DNA of 64,000 nucleotides from Cohnella zeiphila (GCF_014212055.1 NZ_JACJVO010000011.1:1-64000), one strand, 5' to 3'. Shown: positions 52,161-61,999, counted from the first letter of the stretch. Notes: generated by a model from the sequence alone, not told the origin. Numbers and translations: made by a program.

Positions 52161-52228
52161 ACGAACTTACACGAACTCTTCGTACGAACTCGCCTGCATT
52201 CTTAGCATAGACGTCATCGTGCTAAGAT
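52161..52228. promoter_or_regulatory. Divergent promoter region with ACGAACT repeats and mirrored -10 boxes
   Basis: ACGAACT occurs at 52161, 52171 and 52184, just upstream of the STAND gene start. TCTTAGCA (52200-52207) and TGCTAAGA (52220-52227) form a perfect inverted repeat; each arm is an extended -10 (TGC-TAAGAT on plus, TGC-TAAGAA on minus), so divergent transcripts would start from one symmetric element. Confidence 0.6.
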
Positions 52229-52298
52229 TCAATCATACCTAACACGCCGAGTAAGCGTGAGGAAAAGACTAAGGGAAAACGAGAAGGAGGAATGCGGC

Positions 52299-52379
52299 AT
52301 GCCATTCGTACGCATCGCATTGATGAAGGGCAAATCGGCGGAGTATCAAAAGAATGATGTTCCCACGCTATTTGGTTGA
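52299..52379 (+). pseudogene. Tautomerase N-terminal fragment
   Basis: After a strong GAAGGAGG site, ATG 52299 starts MPFVRIALMKGKSAEYQK, the N-terminus of 4-oxalocrotonate tautomerase-family proteins with the catalytic Pro2. The match stops after about 18 residues, and the frame ends at 52379. The nadB start lies inside it in another frame, so a deletion has joined the two genes. Confidence 0.7.
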
Positions 52380-53982
52380 TTTCGATGTGCAGAAGCTCCC
52401 TCGCGTCCGGACGGATGCGATCGTCATTGGGGCCGGGATTGCCGGATTGTTTACGGCGATTAAAGCGAGCGAGACGAAGTCGGTGGTAATGATTACGAAA
52501 AAATCGCTGCTCGATAGCAATACCCGATACTCCCAAGGCGGCATCGCGGCGGTCATCTCCGATGAAGACTCGCCGGAGTTTCATAGGCAAGACACCTTGG
52601 TTGCCGGGGCGGGTTTGTGCGACGAAGCAGCGGTTAGCGTGCTTGTGCACGAAGGGCCGGACGGCGTCCGCGACCTGATTGGAATGGGGACCGTATTTGA
52701 CGAGGATAACGGCGAATTGGCCTTAACGAAAGAAGGGGCCCATAGCCATCGACGTATCCTGCATGCCAATGGGGACGCGACGGGGGCGGAGATCGTACGC
52801 TCGCTGTCGGAACGGACGAAGCTAGACCCGAACATCGAGCTGTGGGATGACCATTATGTGATCGATCTGTTGACCGAGAATGGCGAATGCCGCGGTGCGC
52901 TTGTGCAGAAGCCGGACGGGACAAGAGTTGCGGTGGAGGCGGACGCCACGATTCTCTGCTCCGGAGGGGCAGGACAACTGTTCCGCTATACGACGAATCC
53001 GGACATTGCTACGGGCGACGGCATCGCGATCGCTCTTAGAGCCGGTGCGGAAATTCGCGATGTCGAATTCGTCCAGTTCCATCCGACCGCCTTGTGCTAT
53101 CCGGGTGCGCCGCGTTTTTTGATTTCCGAGGCGGTGCGCGGCGAGGGTGCGATCCTGCGCAACATGAAGGGTGAGCGCTTCATGTCCCGATATCACGAGC
53201 AGCTTGAACTGGCTCCGCGCGATGTTGTAGCGAGAGCTATTCTCGATGAGATGGAAGCAACGAAGTCGACGTTCGTCTACATTGATATTACGCATGAATC
53301 GGAAGAATTCGTCAAGCGTCGCTTTCCAACCATCTACGACTTCTGTCTGCAATTTGGGCTCGATCTGTCCACGGACTGGATCCCGGTTGCACCGGCGGCA
53401 CACTACATGATGGGCGGCGTCAAGACGGATCTGTATGGGGAGACAACGGTGAAACGGTTGTTTGCCTGCGGCGAAGTGTCGTCGACTGGCGTGCACGGGG
53501 GGAATCGGCTGGGCAGCAATTCGCTGTCGGAGGCGATTGTGTTCGGGCGCCGCATTATCGAGCGAATCGCAGCGCTGCCGCCGCTTGGCCAGGGGGTGCA
53601 GCAGCTCCGCGTGGCGACGCACCGGCAAGAACCGCCGCGGCAGTCGATTGTGGAAAAGCGGCTTAAGCTGCAGAAAGTCATGCTGCGCGAAGCCGGTATA
53701 AGGCGCGATGCGAAGGGGCTCCAACGCGGATTGGACGAGCTGAAGCGGCAAGTCGCGTTCTTTGACGGGGCATTAACGAAGCAGGAAGAATATGAATTTG
53801 CCAATTTGCTTACGTGCGCGTTGCTTACTACGAAAGCCGCTCTGCGACGCGAAGAGAGCCGCGGCGGACATTATCGGGTCGATTACCCGAAGCGTGACGA
53901 CGACCGCTGGATACGTCATATCGTCTTTCGGTTAACGCCCGAAGGACAGTTGGAGGAGAGCATTCAAGAGGCTGGGAGCTAA
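52354..53982 (+). CDS. nadB: L-aspartate oxidase
   Basis: The 542-residue flavoprotein has the FAD motif VIGAGIAGLFTAIKA, SQGGIAAV, HANGDATGAEIVRSL, EFVQFHPTAL, the active-site region VAPAAHYMMGGV and GNRLGSNSLSEAIVFG. It oxidises L-aspartate to iminoaspartate for NAD synthesis. nadA and nadC are not adjacent, which is unusual. The start (52354 or 52357) lies within the tautomerase fragment; the real ribosome binding site is weak (GGAG at 52339), so expression may depend on coupling with the fragment. Confidence 0.9.
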   Translation: MMFPRYLVDFDVQKLPRVRTDAIVIGAGIAGLFTAIKASETKSVVMITKKSLLDSNTRYSQGGIAAVISDEDSPEFHRQDTLVAGAGLCDEAAVSVLVHEGPDGVRDLIGMGTVFDEDNGELALTKEGAHSHRRILHANGDATGAEIVRSLSERTKLDPNIELWDDHYVIDLLTENGECRGALVQKPDGTRVAVEADATILCSGGAGQLFRYTTNPDIATGDGIAIALRAGAEIRDVEFVQFHPTALCYPGAPRFLISEAVRGEGAILRNMKGERFMSRYHEQLELAPRDVVARAILDEMEATKSTFVYIDITHESEEFVKRRFPTIYDFCLQFGLDLSTDWIPVAPAAHYMMGGVKTDLYGETTVKRLFACGEVSSTGVHGGNRLGSNSLSEAIVFGRRIIERIAALPPLGQGVQQLRVATHRQEPPRQSIVEKRLKLQKVMLREAGIRRDAKGLQRGLDELKRQVAFFDGALTKQEEYEFANLLTCALLTTKAALRREESRGGHYRVDYPKRDDDRWIRHIVFRLTPEGQLEESIQEAGS

Positions 53983-54293
53983 TGACTGCCAACCGTCTCA
54001 CGCCTGAGCAGCAAGCGGCCCGGCACGCGACGGCTGTCAATAACGTCCATGTTTCATTCGGCCAAGGACAGCACGGCGGCTGGGGCATGGGGATGGCGGT
54101 GCGCACCTACCGCGGCGACTACGCCCCGATCGGCCAATTCGGCTGGGATGGCGGGGCGGGCACCTCGACGTATGCCGACCCGGCTAACGGACTCGTCGGC
54201 ATTCTGCTCGCCCAGGTCGGCATGTCCACGGCGGATTCGGTGCGAGCGATCCACGACTTCTGGACGACGGTTTATCAGGCGATTGAAGACTGA
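53982..54293 (+). pseudogene. C-terminal fragment of a class C beta-lactamase-like serine hydrolase
   Basis: The 103-residue frame starts at an ATG overlapping the nadB stop (TAATG) and reads MTANRLTPEQQAA, GWGMGMAV, GQFGWDGGAGTSTYADPANG and DFWTTVYQAIED. These are the last motifs of serine hydrolases; the SxxK domain is missing. It may still be translated by coupling to nadB. Confidence 0.8.
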
Positions 54294-54461
54294 TACGCCG
54301 CGCCTAGTATGTTCGCTAACACACAAGCACATACCGGCCTTAGTCGGTGGGTGCCTTGTGTTGCAGAGAACGGTAATGCAATAATCGACATCGCTTGCAG
54401 GGATAATCGAATTGATCCCGCGACCGTTACACTTGCGAATTTGACCGAGGAGGCGAGAACT

Positions 54462-54788
54462 TTGTTATATGAATTGCGGGTTTATTATATTCACCCGGGC
54501 AAGATGAAGGCGATCCAGGACCGGTTCCGGGACCATACCCTTGCTTTGTTCGCGAAGCACGGCATGAACGTAACGCAGTTCTGGGAAGACTGGGACGAAA
54601 GCGAGAATCGGCTGTACTATCTCGTCGAGCATGAAGACATGAACGCGCGCAACTTGAACTACGACCGCTTCCGCAGCGATCCGGAATGGTTGGCGATCAA
54701 ACAGGTGTCCGAGCTTGACGGTCCGCTCGTGGCGAAGCTGGAAAGCCTGTTCATGAAGAACGCGGCCTTCTTCACGGCCATGTCATGA
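54462..54788 (+). CDS. NIPSNAP-family protein
   Basis: The 108-residue protein shows the NIPSNAP ferredoxin-like pattern: LYELRVYYIHPGKMKAIQDR, HGMNVTQFWEDWD and YLVEHEDMNARN. TTG 54462 follows GAGGAGG by 9 nt and begins the domain; the ATG at 54309 would add an unrelated 51-residue lead. Members are small and of unclear enzymatic role. It lies among truncated genes. Confidence 0.78.
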   Translation: MLYELRVYYIHPGKMKAIQDRFRDHTLALFAKHGMNVTQFWEDWDESENRLYYLVEHEDMNARNLNYDRFRSDPEWLAIKQVSELDGPLVAKLESLFMKNAAFFTAMS

Positions 54789-54908
54789 AATGAAGTCCCA
54801 ATCAACGATGGCGCGCACTGCTTGACGACCATTCTGCCGCCGTATACGCCAACGATACGTCCGACGGGACCGATTCATAACGAACCGCAGCGGGGTACGC
54901 TGCAAGCC

Positions 54909-54947
54909 AAGAGCCGGAAGCTGTTCGCAGCGTTCCGGCTCTTCCCT
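54909..54947 (+). terminator. Terminator-like hairpin
   Basis: AAGAGCCGGAA (54909-54919) pairs perfectly with TTCCGGCTCTT (54933-54943). The tail CCCTTTG is T-poor. It closes the nadB-NIPSNAP unit. The rest of 54789-55071 holds no gene; GGCCATCC and GGATGGCC (55056-55077) form another hairpin. Confidence 0.6.
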
Positions 54948-55071
54948 TTGGTCGGCTTCGCGATGAAGCGCGATAAGCCGTCATGCGTCGCCTGCGTTCG
55001 TTTTTTTCAAACGCCGCTGCACGCCGCCTGCCGTCGAGCTATCATAAGAAACCTAGGCCATCCTACAAAGG

Positions 55072-55398
55072 ATGGCCCTTCAAGAGCAAATAAAAATGGT
55101 GATTGGGCGAAGAGCTTTTTTGCGTCTCATACAACAGGTGTTGTGTCACCCAGAGCAATTCCCTGAACTTACCCGAAAGGTGATGAATTGTGGAGAGAGC
55201 TTTATAAATTTGCTTGAGTCCTTAATTAAGAAAGGCCAAGCTATTGGCGAATTGGATCCGGGTGATGCCAAGATGATCGGCTGGGCATATTTTGCTTTTT
55301 TCAATGGAGCAGGTTTGATCTTTATTGATTCGAACGATGACTTTGTTCAACTCACAGCTGAATATGCCTTACGCACAATTGGAATTCGAGCACCCTAG
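55072..55398 (+). pseudogene. TetR-family regulator lacking its DNA-binding domain
   Basis: The 108-residue frame matches the C-terminal ligand domain of a TetR protein (LIQQVLCHPEQFPELTRKVM, ESLIKKGQAIGELDPGDAK, MIGWAYFAFFNGAGLIFID). No helix-turn-helix is present in any frame upstream. It is AT-richer than neighbours. An ATG at 55072 exists but has no good site, so it is likely dead. Confidence 0.7.
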
Positions 55399-55659
55399 GG
55401 AACTTCTGTGCTTATGTGATACGGTCATTATATTCAGCAACTATCGGATAGGCATTCCCAACTGCAAATGGACGTTATCTATCAGCGGCAACAGCACTTA
55501 AAATCGAGTAGGCCACTTTAAAGTGCCTTCTTACGTAAAGACGATTTATTCCATAATATACACGTATACATCACACCTCATTTATTCGGAACTCCCTGCT
55601 GATGTTCAAAGGGATTTCTGAAAGCAAGTGATCCCAAAATAAAGAAAGTGGGTAATCTT

Positions 55660-56886
55660 ATGCAGAAAACAGGATTTTCGGCATCACGCCTGCGTCGTTT
55701 AAGTACGGTTTTACAAGGCTATGTCGAGCGTGGTGAAATTGCAGGAAGTGTCGCCCTTATTCACAGATATGGCGAGGAAGCCTATGTCGATGCGATTGGC
55801 TGGCAGGACAAAGAGGCACAGAGCCTAATGAAGCGAGACACACTCTTCCGTATCATGTCGATGACTAAACCGGTAACTGCCGTCGCTGCCTTAATGCTGG
55901 TCGAAGAGGGCAAGATTGGAATGTTTGACCCAGTTGACGCCTGGCTCCCGGAACTTTCCAATCGGATGGTGCTGCGAGATCCTAATGGCCCAATCGATGA
56001 TGTCTCTCCCGCATCCCGTTCGATCACGCTGCACGATTTGCTTACCTCTCGCCTGGGCATAGGCTGGGGAGATCATCAACTAATGTCAACCTTACTGAAC
56101 TTGCTGCCCGCGCCAGTCGCGAAGCCGTTGGGAGTTGAACACGTAGATCTCGATCCTGATTCCTGGATAAACCGCCTTAGTGAGCTGCCTTTGATTTACG
56201 AGCCTGGAACTCATTTTCTCTACCATATCGCTCACGAAGTTCTAGGTATCTTGATTGCTCGAATTACTGGGAAATCACTGGAGGAGTTTTTCCAAGAGCG
56301 CATTTTCAATCCTCTAGGGATGATGGATACAAGCTTGACGGTGCCATCAGAAAAACGAGACAGACTGGCTGTGGCCTATGCGCCAGGACCAGAAGGGGGG
56401 CTGGTTATTGTGGACAATCCGGTGACCACTGGCTGGGTTGAGACACCGATCTTTCCATCCGGAGGGGCAGGCTTGATTTCCACGGCTGATGATTATCAGC
56501 GTTTTGGACGGATGTTACTGGGAAAAGGAGAGCTGAATGGGGTACGTCTTCTCTCGCGTAAGACAGTAGAGGCGATGACGACTGATTATCTCACAGCTGA
56601 GCAGCATGCACATCCCTTTTTTAATGAAACCGATTATGATGGGTCTATCATGTGGACTAACAAAGGGTACGGGTTTGGCGTCTCGGTCAGGACCAAACAA
56701 ATTGGCATCGGACCTAGTGTTGGCTCATTTTTCTGGCCGGGAGCCTTAGGGTCAACCTGGATCGCAGACCCAAAAGAAGATCTGATGGCAACGCTCATGA
56801 TTCAACTCAGAGGTGCGCAACTTCCTGAAAATAGCAAAATTGCTCTGGATTTTTGGACGTTAATCTATCAGGCTATAAATGACTAA
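55660..56886 (+). CDS. Class C beta-lactamase-like serine hydrolase
   Basis: The 408-residue protein has the nucleophile motif S67-M-T-K70 in FRIMSMTKPVTAVAALML, the region TLHDLLTSRLGIGWG, FLYHIAHEVLGILIARITGK at the Tyr position, and a C-terminal WPGALGSTW. It resembles penicillin-binding-protein-like esterases more than true beta-lactamases. There is no signal peptide. ATG 55660 is used; GTG 55648 is the alternative, and both sites are weak. Ends three codons of the type DFWTLIYQAI like the fragment at 53982. Confidence 0.85.
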   Translation: MQKTGFSASRLRRLSTVLQGYVERGEIAGSVALIHRYGEEAYVDAIGWQDKEAQSLMKRDTLFRIMSMTKPVTAVAALMLVEEGKIGMFDPVDAWLPELSNRMVLRDPNGPIDDVSPASRSITLHDLLTSRLGIGWGDHQLMSTLLNLLPAPVAKPLGVEHVDLDPDSWINRLSELPLIYEPGTHFLYHIAHEVLGILIARITGKSLEEFFQERIFNPLGMMDTSLTVPSEKRDRLAVAYAPGPEGGLVIVDNPVTTGWVETPIFPSGGAGLISTADDYQRFGRMLLGKGELNGVRLLSRKTVEAMTTDYLTAEQHAHPFFNETDYDGSIMWTNKGYGFGVSVRTKQIGIGPSVGSFFWPGALGSTWIADPKEDLMATLMIQLRGAQLPENSKIALDFWTLIYQAIND

Positions 56887-57006
56887 AGCGTACCAATTAA
56901 CGGTCAGGTTTCGACCGAGTTATTCCTGAATGGCAAATCCGAGGAACTTGTTGATTCGTTCCGCCGGATTACTGGACAGACGATTCGCGTAAATGGCGGT
57001 TTTAAT
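56887..57006 (+). pseudogene. Short-chain dehydrogenase C-terminal remnant
   Basis: In the frame just after the hydrolase stop, VSTELFLNGKSEELVDSFRR is followed directly by ITGQTIRVNGGFN and TAA. Both are SDR C-terminal motifs that are normally about 30 residues apart, so a small internal deletion is also present. No start codon exists. Confidence 0.7.
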
Positions 57007-57015
57007 TAATTCTAT

Positions 57016-57060
57016 AAAAGATCGCCTATACCTGCTTGATTGGTGAACGGCGATCTTTTC
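57016..57060 (+). terminator. Rho-independent terminator
   Basis: AAAAGATCGCC (57016-57026) and GGCGATCTTTT (57049-57059) form an 11-bp stem ending in TTTTC. The arms allow function in both directions. Confidence 0.75.
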
Positions 57061-57577
57061 TCATTATTCCAACCGAACTCCCGCTTGTCGGACCTTTATC
57101 ACTAGCGTATTATCAAACTGTCGAATCGAGGCAATTGCATGTCTATTTGCAGGAAAGATGCTGCAAGCAGCCATAGTAAACGGGAAGGGAACTACTTCAA
57201 CAGGAATTGGAGCAATAACCCACTTGGTATTTTGTACTATTGCAAATATTGTAAGTATTTCCCGCATAGAGGTGTGAATACCCCAAGCTTTCCATTATAG
57301 TCGCCAGCCATGCCATTAAAGAATAAAAAGCCAAAGCCTTAAGACCAAAATGCATGGTTAACAACCAAGAACTTCTTATTCCCCTACGGCAGCTTCGAGC
57401 TCTGCGAGATGGTTGCTGAATCCAATGGAGTGTTTATCCCCGTCTGACGACTCTAAACCAGATTGGAACAACTGCTATAGCAAGTACAGCCCAAAAAGCA
57501 AGTGTCGTTTGCCATGAACGTACCAGCAGTTCCGGCATTACTATCAATAACGGTAAGGAAGGTAAAAACTTCTTTCT
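57061..57577. other. Low-coding stretch with possible minus-strand remnants
   Basis: A minus-strand frame at 57064-57267 (67 residues) and a hydrophobic minus-strand run near 57455-57575 (AFWAVLAIAVVPIWF) look like pieces of lost genes, but neither has a ribosome binding site or a family I recognise. I therefore do not call a gene here. Confidence 0.4.
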
Positions 57578-58310
57578 TTGATGCGTATCCGATATGCGGC
57601 GGGAATGAGCAATGCCGGCAGCATGGTTGTCGAGTTTGCCGTCAACGACGCGGGCGATGAGACAAGAGGCAATTGTTACGAGAGCCTCGTATTAAACGCC
57701 TTGAACGCTCCGAACAAACCAGCCGTCATCTTGCTGTTCAGCGTGTTCGTGAACGATTGGAATCTTCAGGATCGGTTGGCTCCCGTCGGATGGCATTACG
57801 ATCTTCCGGTGGTCAGCGTGAAGGATGCCGTGGCGGAACAGTTCAAGCTGACTCTATCATCCGACGAACACGGGACATACGATGGCCGACTGTCTTGGCT
57901 ATCTATTCGACATTGTGGATCAATCTCCATCGGAAGAGGAGGATATCGATACCGGCAAGTTGCCGGTTATTGGCAACGACTTCATCGACACACGGCTGCT
58001 GAACCGTCGGAACACGGAGGGCATGGCCCGGATTGAGGAAGGCGCCTTTCGGGAAATGGATACGGTTGTGTAGAAGGCAGAGATGGACTACCACGCATAT
58101 GCAACCCCTTTTTTTTCGTATAACTGGATGCACACGACTGAATCGGGAGACCGGGATTTCGGGATGACGGTTCGATGCAAGCGTCTCCTTCTGGTCTTCA
58201 AGGATTCCGGTGCTGAGCCGGAATCCCAGGAGCATACGATCCAGAACCGCATGGCGCCGGGTCACGAGAGCAAGCGGTTTACGATTCTGGGCTTTGGTTA
58301 CGTGTCGTAA
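57578..58310 (+). pseudogene. SGNH/GDSL hydrolase remnant with frameshifts
   Basis: MVVEFAVNDAGDETRGNCYE, NKPAVILLFSVFVNDWNLQD and HYDLPVVSVKDAV match the middle of a bacterial SGNH hydrolase family. A frameshift near 57890 leads to MADCLGYLFDIVDQ and LLNRRNTEGMARIEEGAFRE. After a stop the frame continues with WMHTTESGDRDFGMTVRCKR. The N-terminal GDS block is missing. Confidence 0.75.
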
Positions 58311-58477
58311 ATAAGTTTACCATTGATCCCGCCCTGATTGCAGACCGCTGACGATTGGAAGCCAATCATTGTCCCCCTATTCCAATAAAATTTTCTCTTC
58401 TCCGGTCCTAAATAGGTTCGTTCTCGTGTTACCATAAAAGCATAGAAATTGGACCCCATCATAGGAGATGAGAGCAA

Positions 58478-60103
58478 GTGCTTCGTGTACTGGTGGTCGA
58501 CGACGAACCTCGTCAACGTAAAATATTATCCAATCTCATTCGCGATTATCGCGGGGAATACGAAGTGCTGGAAGCAAAAAACGGAGAAGAGGCGCTGGAG
58601 CTCTGCAAGGGACGGACAATGGACATCGTGTTCAGCGATATCCGCATGCCCAAGTTGGACGGACTCAGTCTGGTCGAACGCATCTGTTCGCAGAATCCGC
58701 ACGCCAAAATCGTCGTTATCAGTGGCTACAGCGATTTTTCCTATGCCCGAAGAGCGCTGGATTTGCGAGTCCACAGCTATATTCTGAAGCCTATTGAAAG
58801 TGACAGGATCCTTGATTGCCTGCGGCAAATGGAAGAGGAGATTCGGCTGGACAGGAGCAGCAAACGGGAAATGGAGGCAATGGCCGAGCAGTTGCATTCC
58901 CTATTGCCGTACTACAGCGATCATTTGATGAACAAGTGGTTGAAAGGCGAATGCACGCGTTCCGAATCGGAGGAGGTAGCGAGCCTTCTGCAGACTCGCG
59001 GACAAGGATGTGTCGTTCTGGCGCAGTTTAACCGTCCGGTTACGGATAACGCCTCTGTCCCTTATACGGCGGAAGATTGGAATGAGATCAGGGGGAATAT
59101 CCGTGCCTGGATAAACGAAACACTGAATCCTTACGGTCATTCCGTTTCGTTTTATTTGCATCGTGCTATGGATACGATAGCGAGCGTCTTTTTCGCATCC
59201 TCGGAATTCGAATCTTGCTCCGGCTCATGGCGCTGCGAGCTGCGAAGATTGGCGGACAGCCTCTTGAGGGAATACGGAATCGCCATGACGATCGGCATCG
59301 GGCAAGCTCAATCCGATATTTTCTCGGCCGCCGAAACGGCATTCGCTACCGCGGAAGTCGCCTTGCGTTGCCGATTTTACTTGTGCGAGGAAAAGATCAT
59401 CTGCTTTGACGACATCCGGAATCGATATACGGAAGAACCAAGGGGAACCTACTCCTTCGAAGCGGAGTTCAAGCCCGTAATCCATGGGCTGAAGCCCCTG
59501 AACGATGCCGATTTGGACGAAGGTGCGGAACGGTTGATGGGAGGCCAATATCCGGATCCCGCATTGTTGCTCGATTACGTAAGCAGAAATCTTCTTCAAC
59601 TGCTGCACGGCATCCGCAATATTGTCCCGGAAGAGGAGATCGGCCGTCTGGCTCAGCAAATCAAAAGCCGGGTTCAGCCCGTTAGCTGTTCCGATTTGGT
59701 TCAATTAAAAAGACAATGGGGCGAGCTTCTGAAGGAGATGGCCTCGGCCGTTCAAGCGCAAAAGGACAATAAAAACTACATTGTGATGGAACGGTGCCTG
59801 ACTTACATTCATCAACACCTGGGCGAGGAAATCTCGCTCGAGGAGCTGGCCAAAAAATATTTTTTTAATTCTTCTTATTTTAGCACGCTGTTCAAAAAAT
59901 ACACAGGAAAGCATTTTACCGAATACGTAATCGACTTGCGAATTGAATCCGCTTTCAGAATTTTGCTGGGCTCGGACAAAAAGATTTATGAGGTGGCGCA
60001 AGAGGTCGGATACCGGGACGTAAAATACTTCAATAAAATATTCAAAAAGCATTACGGGCTGACCCCGGAGGAATGCAGAGTCTTCAGCGGAGGAAGGGAA
60101 TAG
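58478..60103 (+). CDS. YesN-type response regulator with AraC domain (second system)
   Basis: The 541-residue protein has a receiver (LVVDDEPRQRKILSN, phosphoacceptor in IVFSDIRMPKLDG, lysine in ILKPIE), a linker of about 300 residues, and two AraC helix-turn-helix motifs (SLEELAKKYFFNSSYFSTLF, IYEVAQEVGYRDVKYFNKIF). GTG 58478 follows AGGAGA. It is 4 bp from its kinase gene and near a sugar-binding-protein gene, so it probably activates that transporter. Confidence 0.94.
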   Translation: MLRVLVVDDEPRQRKILSNLIRDYRGEYEVLEAKNGEEALELCKGRTMDIVFSDIRMPKLDGLSLVERICSQNPHAKIVVISGYSDFSYARRALDLRVHSYILKPIESDRILDCLRQMEEEIRLDRSSKREMEAMAEQLHSLLPYYSDHLMNKWLKGECTRSESEEVASLLQTRGQGCVVLAQFNRPVTDNASVPYTAEDWNEIRGNIRAWINETLNPYGHSVSFYLHRAMDTIASVFFASSEFESCSGSWRCELRRLADSLLREYGIAMTIGIGQAQSDIFSAAETAFATAEVALRCRFYLCEEKIICFDDIRNRYTEEPRGTYSFEAEFKPVIHGLKPLNDADLDEGAERLMGGQYPDPALLLDYVSRNLLQLLHGIRNIVPEEEIGRLAQQIKSRVQPVSCSDLVQLKRQWGELLKEMASAVQAQKDNKNYIVMERCLTYIHQHLGEEISLEELAKKYFFNSSYFSTLFKKYTGKHFTEYVIDLRIESAFRILLGSDKKIYEVAQEVGYRDVKYFNKIFKKHYGLTPEECRVFSGGRE

Positions 60104-60107
60104 CCCG

Positions 60108-61919
60108 ATGATGGACAGGCTCTATCGTTTCAATGCCAAAATAAAGCTGCGCACCAAGCTGTTTCTGTTGCTCTTTGTGCTGCTGATGGTCAGTCTGGCC
60201 TTGTCGAGCTACGGCTACTATACTTACAGCCTGGACAACGCGGTGAGTCAATACAGCAAGGACGCGTATCAAAACATTCGGCAGAGCAATATCATTCTGG
60301 ATCAAAAACTGTTAAAAATCGTCGAAAACAGCGAGCTGATGAACAAAGACAAGGATATTTACCGGATCTTCAATACGATTGATCCGGAAGATCCGAATGA
60401 CCTGTTGAAGTACGACCGCGAATTGAAAAGAATTATCGGCAAGTATTTTGACTATGACGAACAGGTTTATTCGCAAACGCTCATGACCAGTTATTATACC
60501 TTCGGGGAAGGGTTTATTCCCTATGAGTCCTTTATGGACTCCAGCGTCTATCGGCATATCCGTCAAGGAGAAGGACAATTGGTATGGGAGCCTACCTACG
60601 ATTTTATTAAAATGTATGACCAGAAGTCGTTGGCAGGTTCCGATATCGGCGATTTTCGTTATTTGTTCTCTTGTGGAAGAGTGTTAAACCTTTTCGATAA
60701 TTCGACCGGGGAAATCACCGGTTTGCCGCATGGCAAAGAGCGCCCGGTCCTGCTCATCAACTTCAAGCTTGATTTTCTGACGGAATTCTACAAAAGCCTC
60801 GCCTACGACGCTCATCTTCGTTTTTTTCTGATCGCGCCGGACGGGAGTCTCGTATTTGCGAACGACGAAGCGTCCCAATCCTTAACGAATTCGCCATGGG
60901 TATCGGAGGTATTAAGCGGCAAATCGGGAACGCTGCGTGCAGGGGAGCGCCGCGATCCCATGGTCGTCAGTTACGATACTTCGCAAGTTACCGGGTGGAC
61001 GCTTGTATCCGCCATTCGAGACAAAGACCTGATCCCGCAAGTGTCTCGCAATATCGCCACCACCATAGCCCGATTGGGACTCATCGTGCTGATGATCTCC
61101 CTTATTCTCGCCTATTTCATGTCCATGGTGATTACAAAACCGCTCATTCAACTGGTGACGGCGATACGAAAAACAGGCAGAGGCGATTTCGCAAACCGGA
61201 TTCCCGTACATGGCTACGGTGAATTGGACAATGTGATCCGACGGTTCAACGATATGAACGACAAGATCCAGCAGCTTATCCACGAAAACTACGAGGTCAA
61301 GCTTCTTGAGAAACAGGCCCAAATCAACCTCCTGAATATGCAGTTGAATCCACACTTTCTCTACAACACGCTGAATCTTGTCAGCTGCATCGCCATTGAA
61401 CAACGAAGCGACGAGATCAGCAGGATCGTCTCTTCCTTGTCCCGGATGCTTCATTACACCGTAGAGAACGACAAGTCTACAGGGAGATTGCGTGAGGAAC
61501 TGGAATGGCTCGAAGGATACATCTATATCATGACTTGCCGTTACGAAGGCCGTCTGGATTACGGTTGCTACATGGAACCCGAGCTGCTGGAAGGCGAAGT
61601 ACCTCGGCTCTTCTTGCAGCCTTTCGTGGAGAACGCCTTCGTTCACGGCTTCGAACAAATGGAGGACGGCTGTGTCCTGCGAATTACCGGCTGGCGTGAG
61701 GATAACCACCGCTGTTTTTCGGTTCGGGACAACGGCAATGGGATAAGCGCCGGGCGGATCGAGGAGATTATGAAGGGAAACAGCTCGTCCGTCGGGATCA
61801 AAAATGTGCATCGCCGTCTGAAGCTGATGTACGGCGAAGAATACGGCATTACCATACAGTCCAATTCCGGGAGAGGAACGATCATTCTGATTCGTCTTCC
61901 CGACGACGCAGTTCAATAA
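60108..61919 (+). CDS. YesM-type sensor histidine kinase (second system)
   Basis: The 603-residue kinase has membrane segments near residues 18-38 and 310-330, a dCACHE-like extracellular domain of about 270 residues, HAMP (KPLIQLVTAIRKTGRGDF), the phosphoacceptor box NMQLNPHFLYNTLNLVSCIA and the HATPase part LFLQPFVENAFVHGF. It pairs with the regulator just upstream. Confidence 0.94.
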   Translation: MMDRLYRFNAKIKLRTKLFLLLFVLLMVSLALSSYGYYTYSLDNAVSQYSKDAYQNIRQSNIILDQKLLKIVENSELMNKDKDIYRIFNTIDPEDPNDLLKYDRELKRIIGKYFDYDEQVYSQTLMTSYYTFGEGFIPYESFMDSSVYRHIRQGEGQLVWEPTYDFIKMYDQKSLAGSDIGDFRYLFSCGRVLNLFDNSTGEITGLPHGKERPVLLINFKLDFLTEFYKSLAYDAHLRFFLIAPDGSLVFANDEASQSLTNSPWVSEVLSGKSGTLRAGERRDPMVVSYDTSQVTGWTLVSAIRDKDLIPQVSRNIATTIARLGLIVLMISLILAYFMSMVITKPLIQLVTAIRKTGRGDFANRIPVHGYGELDNVIRRFNDMNDKIQQLIHENYEVKLLEKQAQINLLNMQLNPHFLYNTLNLVSCIAIEQRSDEISRIVSSLSRMLHYTVENDKSTGRLREELEWLEGYIYIMTCRYEGRLDYGCYMEPELLEGEVPRLFLQPFVENAFVHGFEQMEDGCVLRITGWREDNHRCFSVRDNGNGISAGRIEEIMKGNSSSVGIKNVHRRLKLMYGEEYGITIQSNSGRGTIILIRLPDDAVQ

Positions 61920-61999
61920 CGAATGAGAAGCCCCCCCTTACAACGATAATCGAATGTTGCGTTCCTGTCGGGAATGCCATACTTAACCTGCAAGATAAA

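Noticed and set aside
54309-54461. Upstream extension of the NIPSNAP protein
   Set aside because: Unrelated sequence before a well-placed TTG start with GAGGAGG.
57064-57267. Minus-strand 67-residue frame
   Set aside because: No ribosome binding site or recognisable family; possibly a remnant, but not supportable as a gene.
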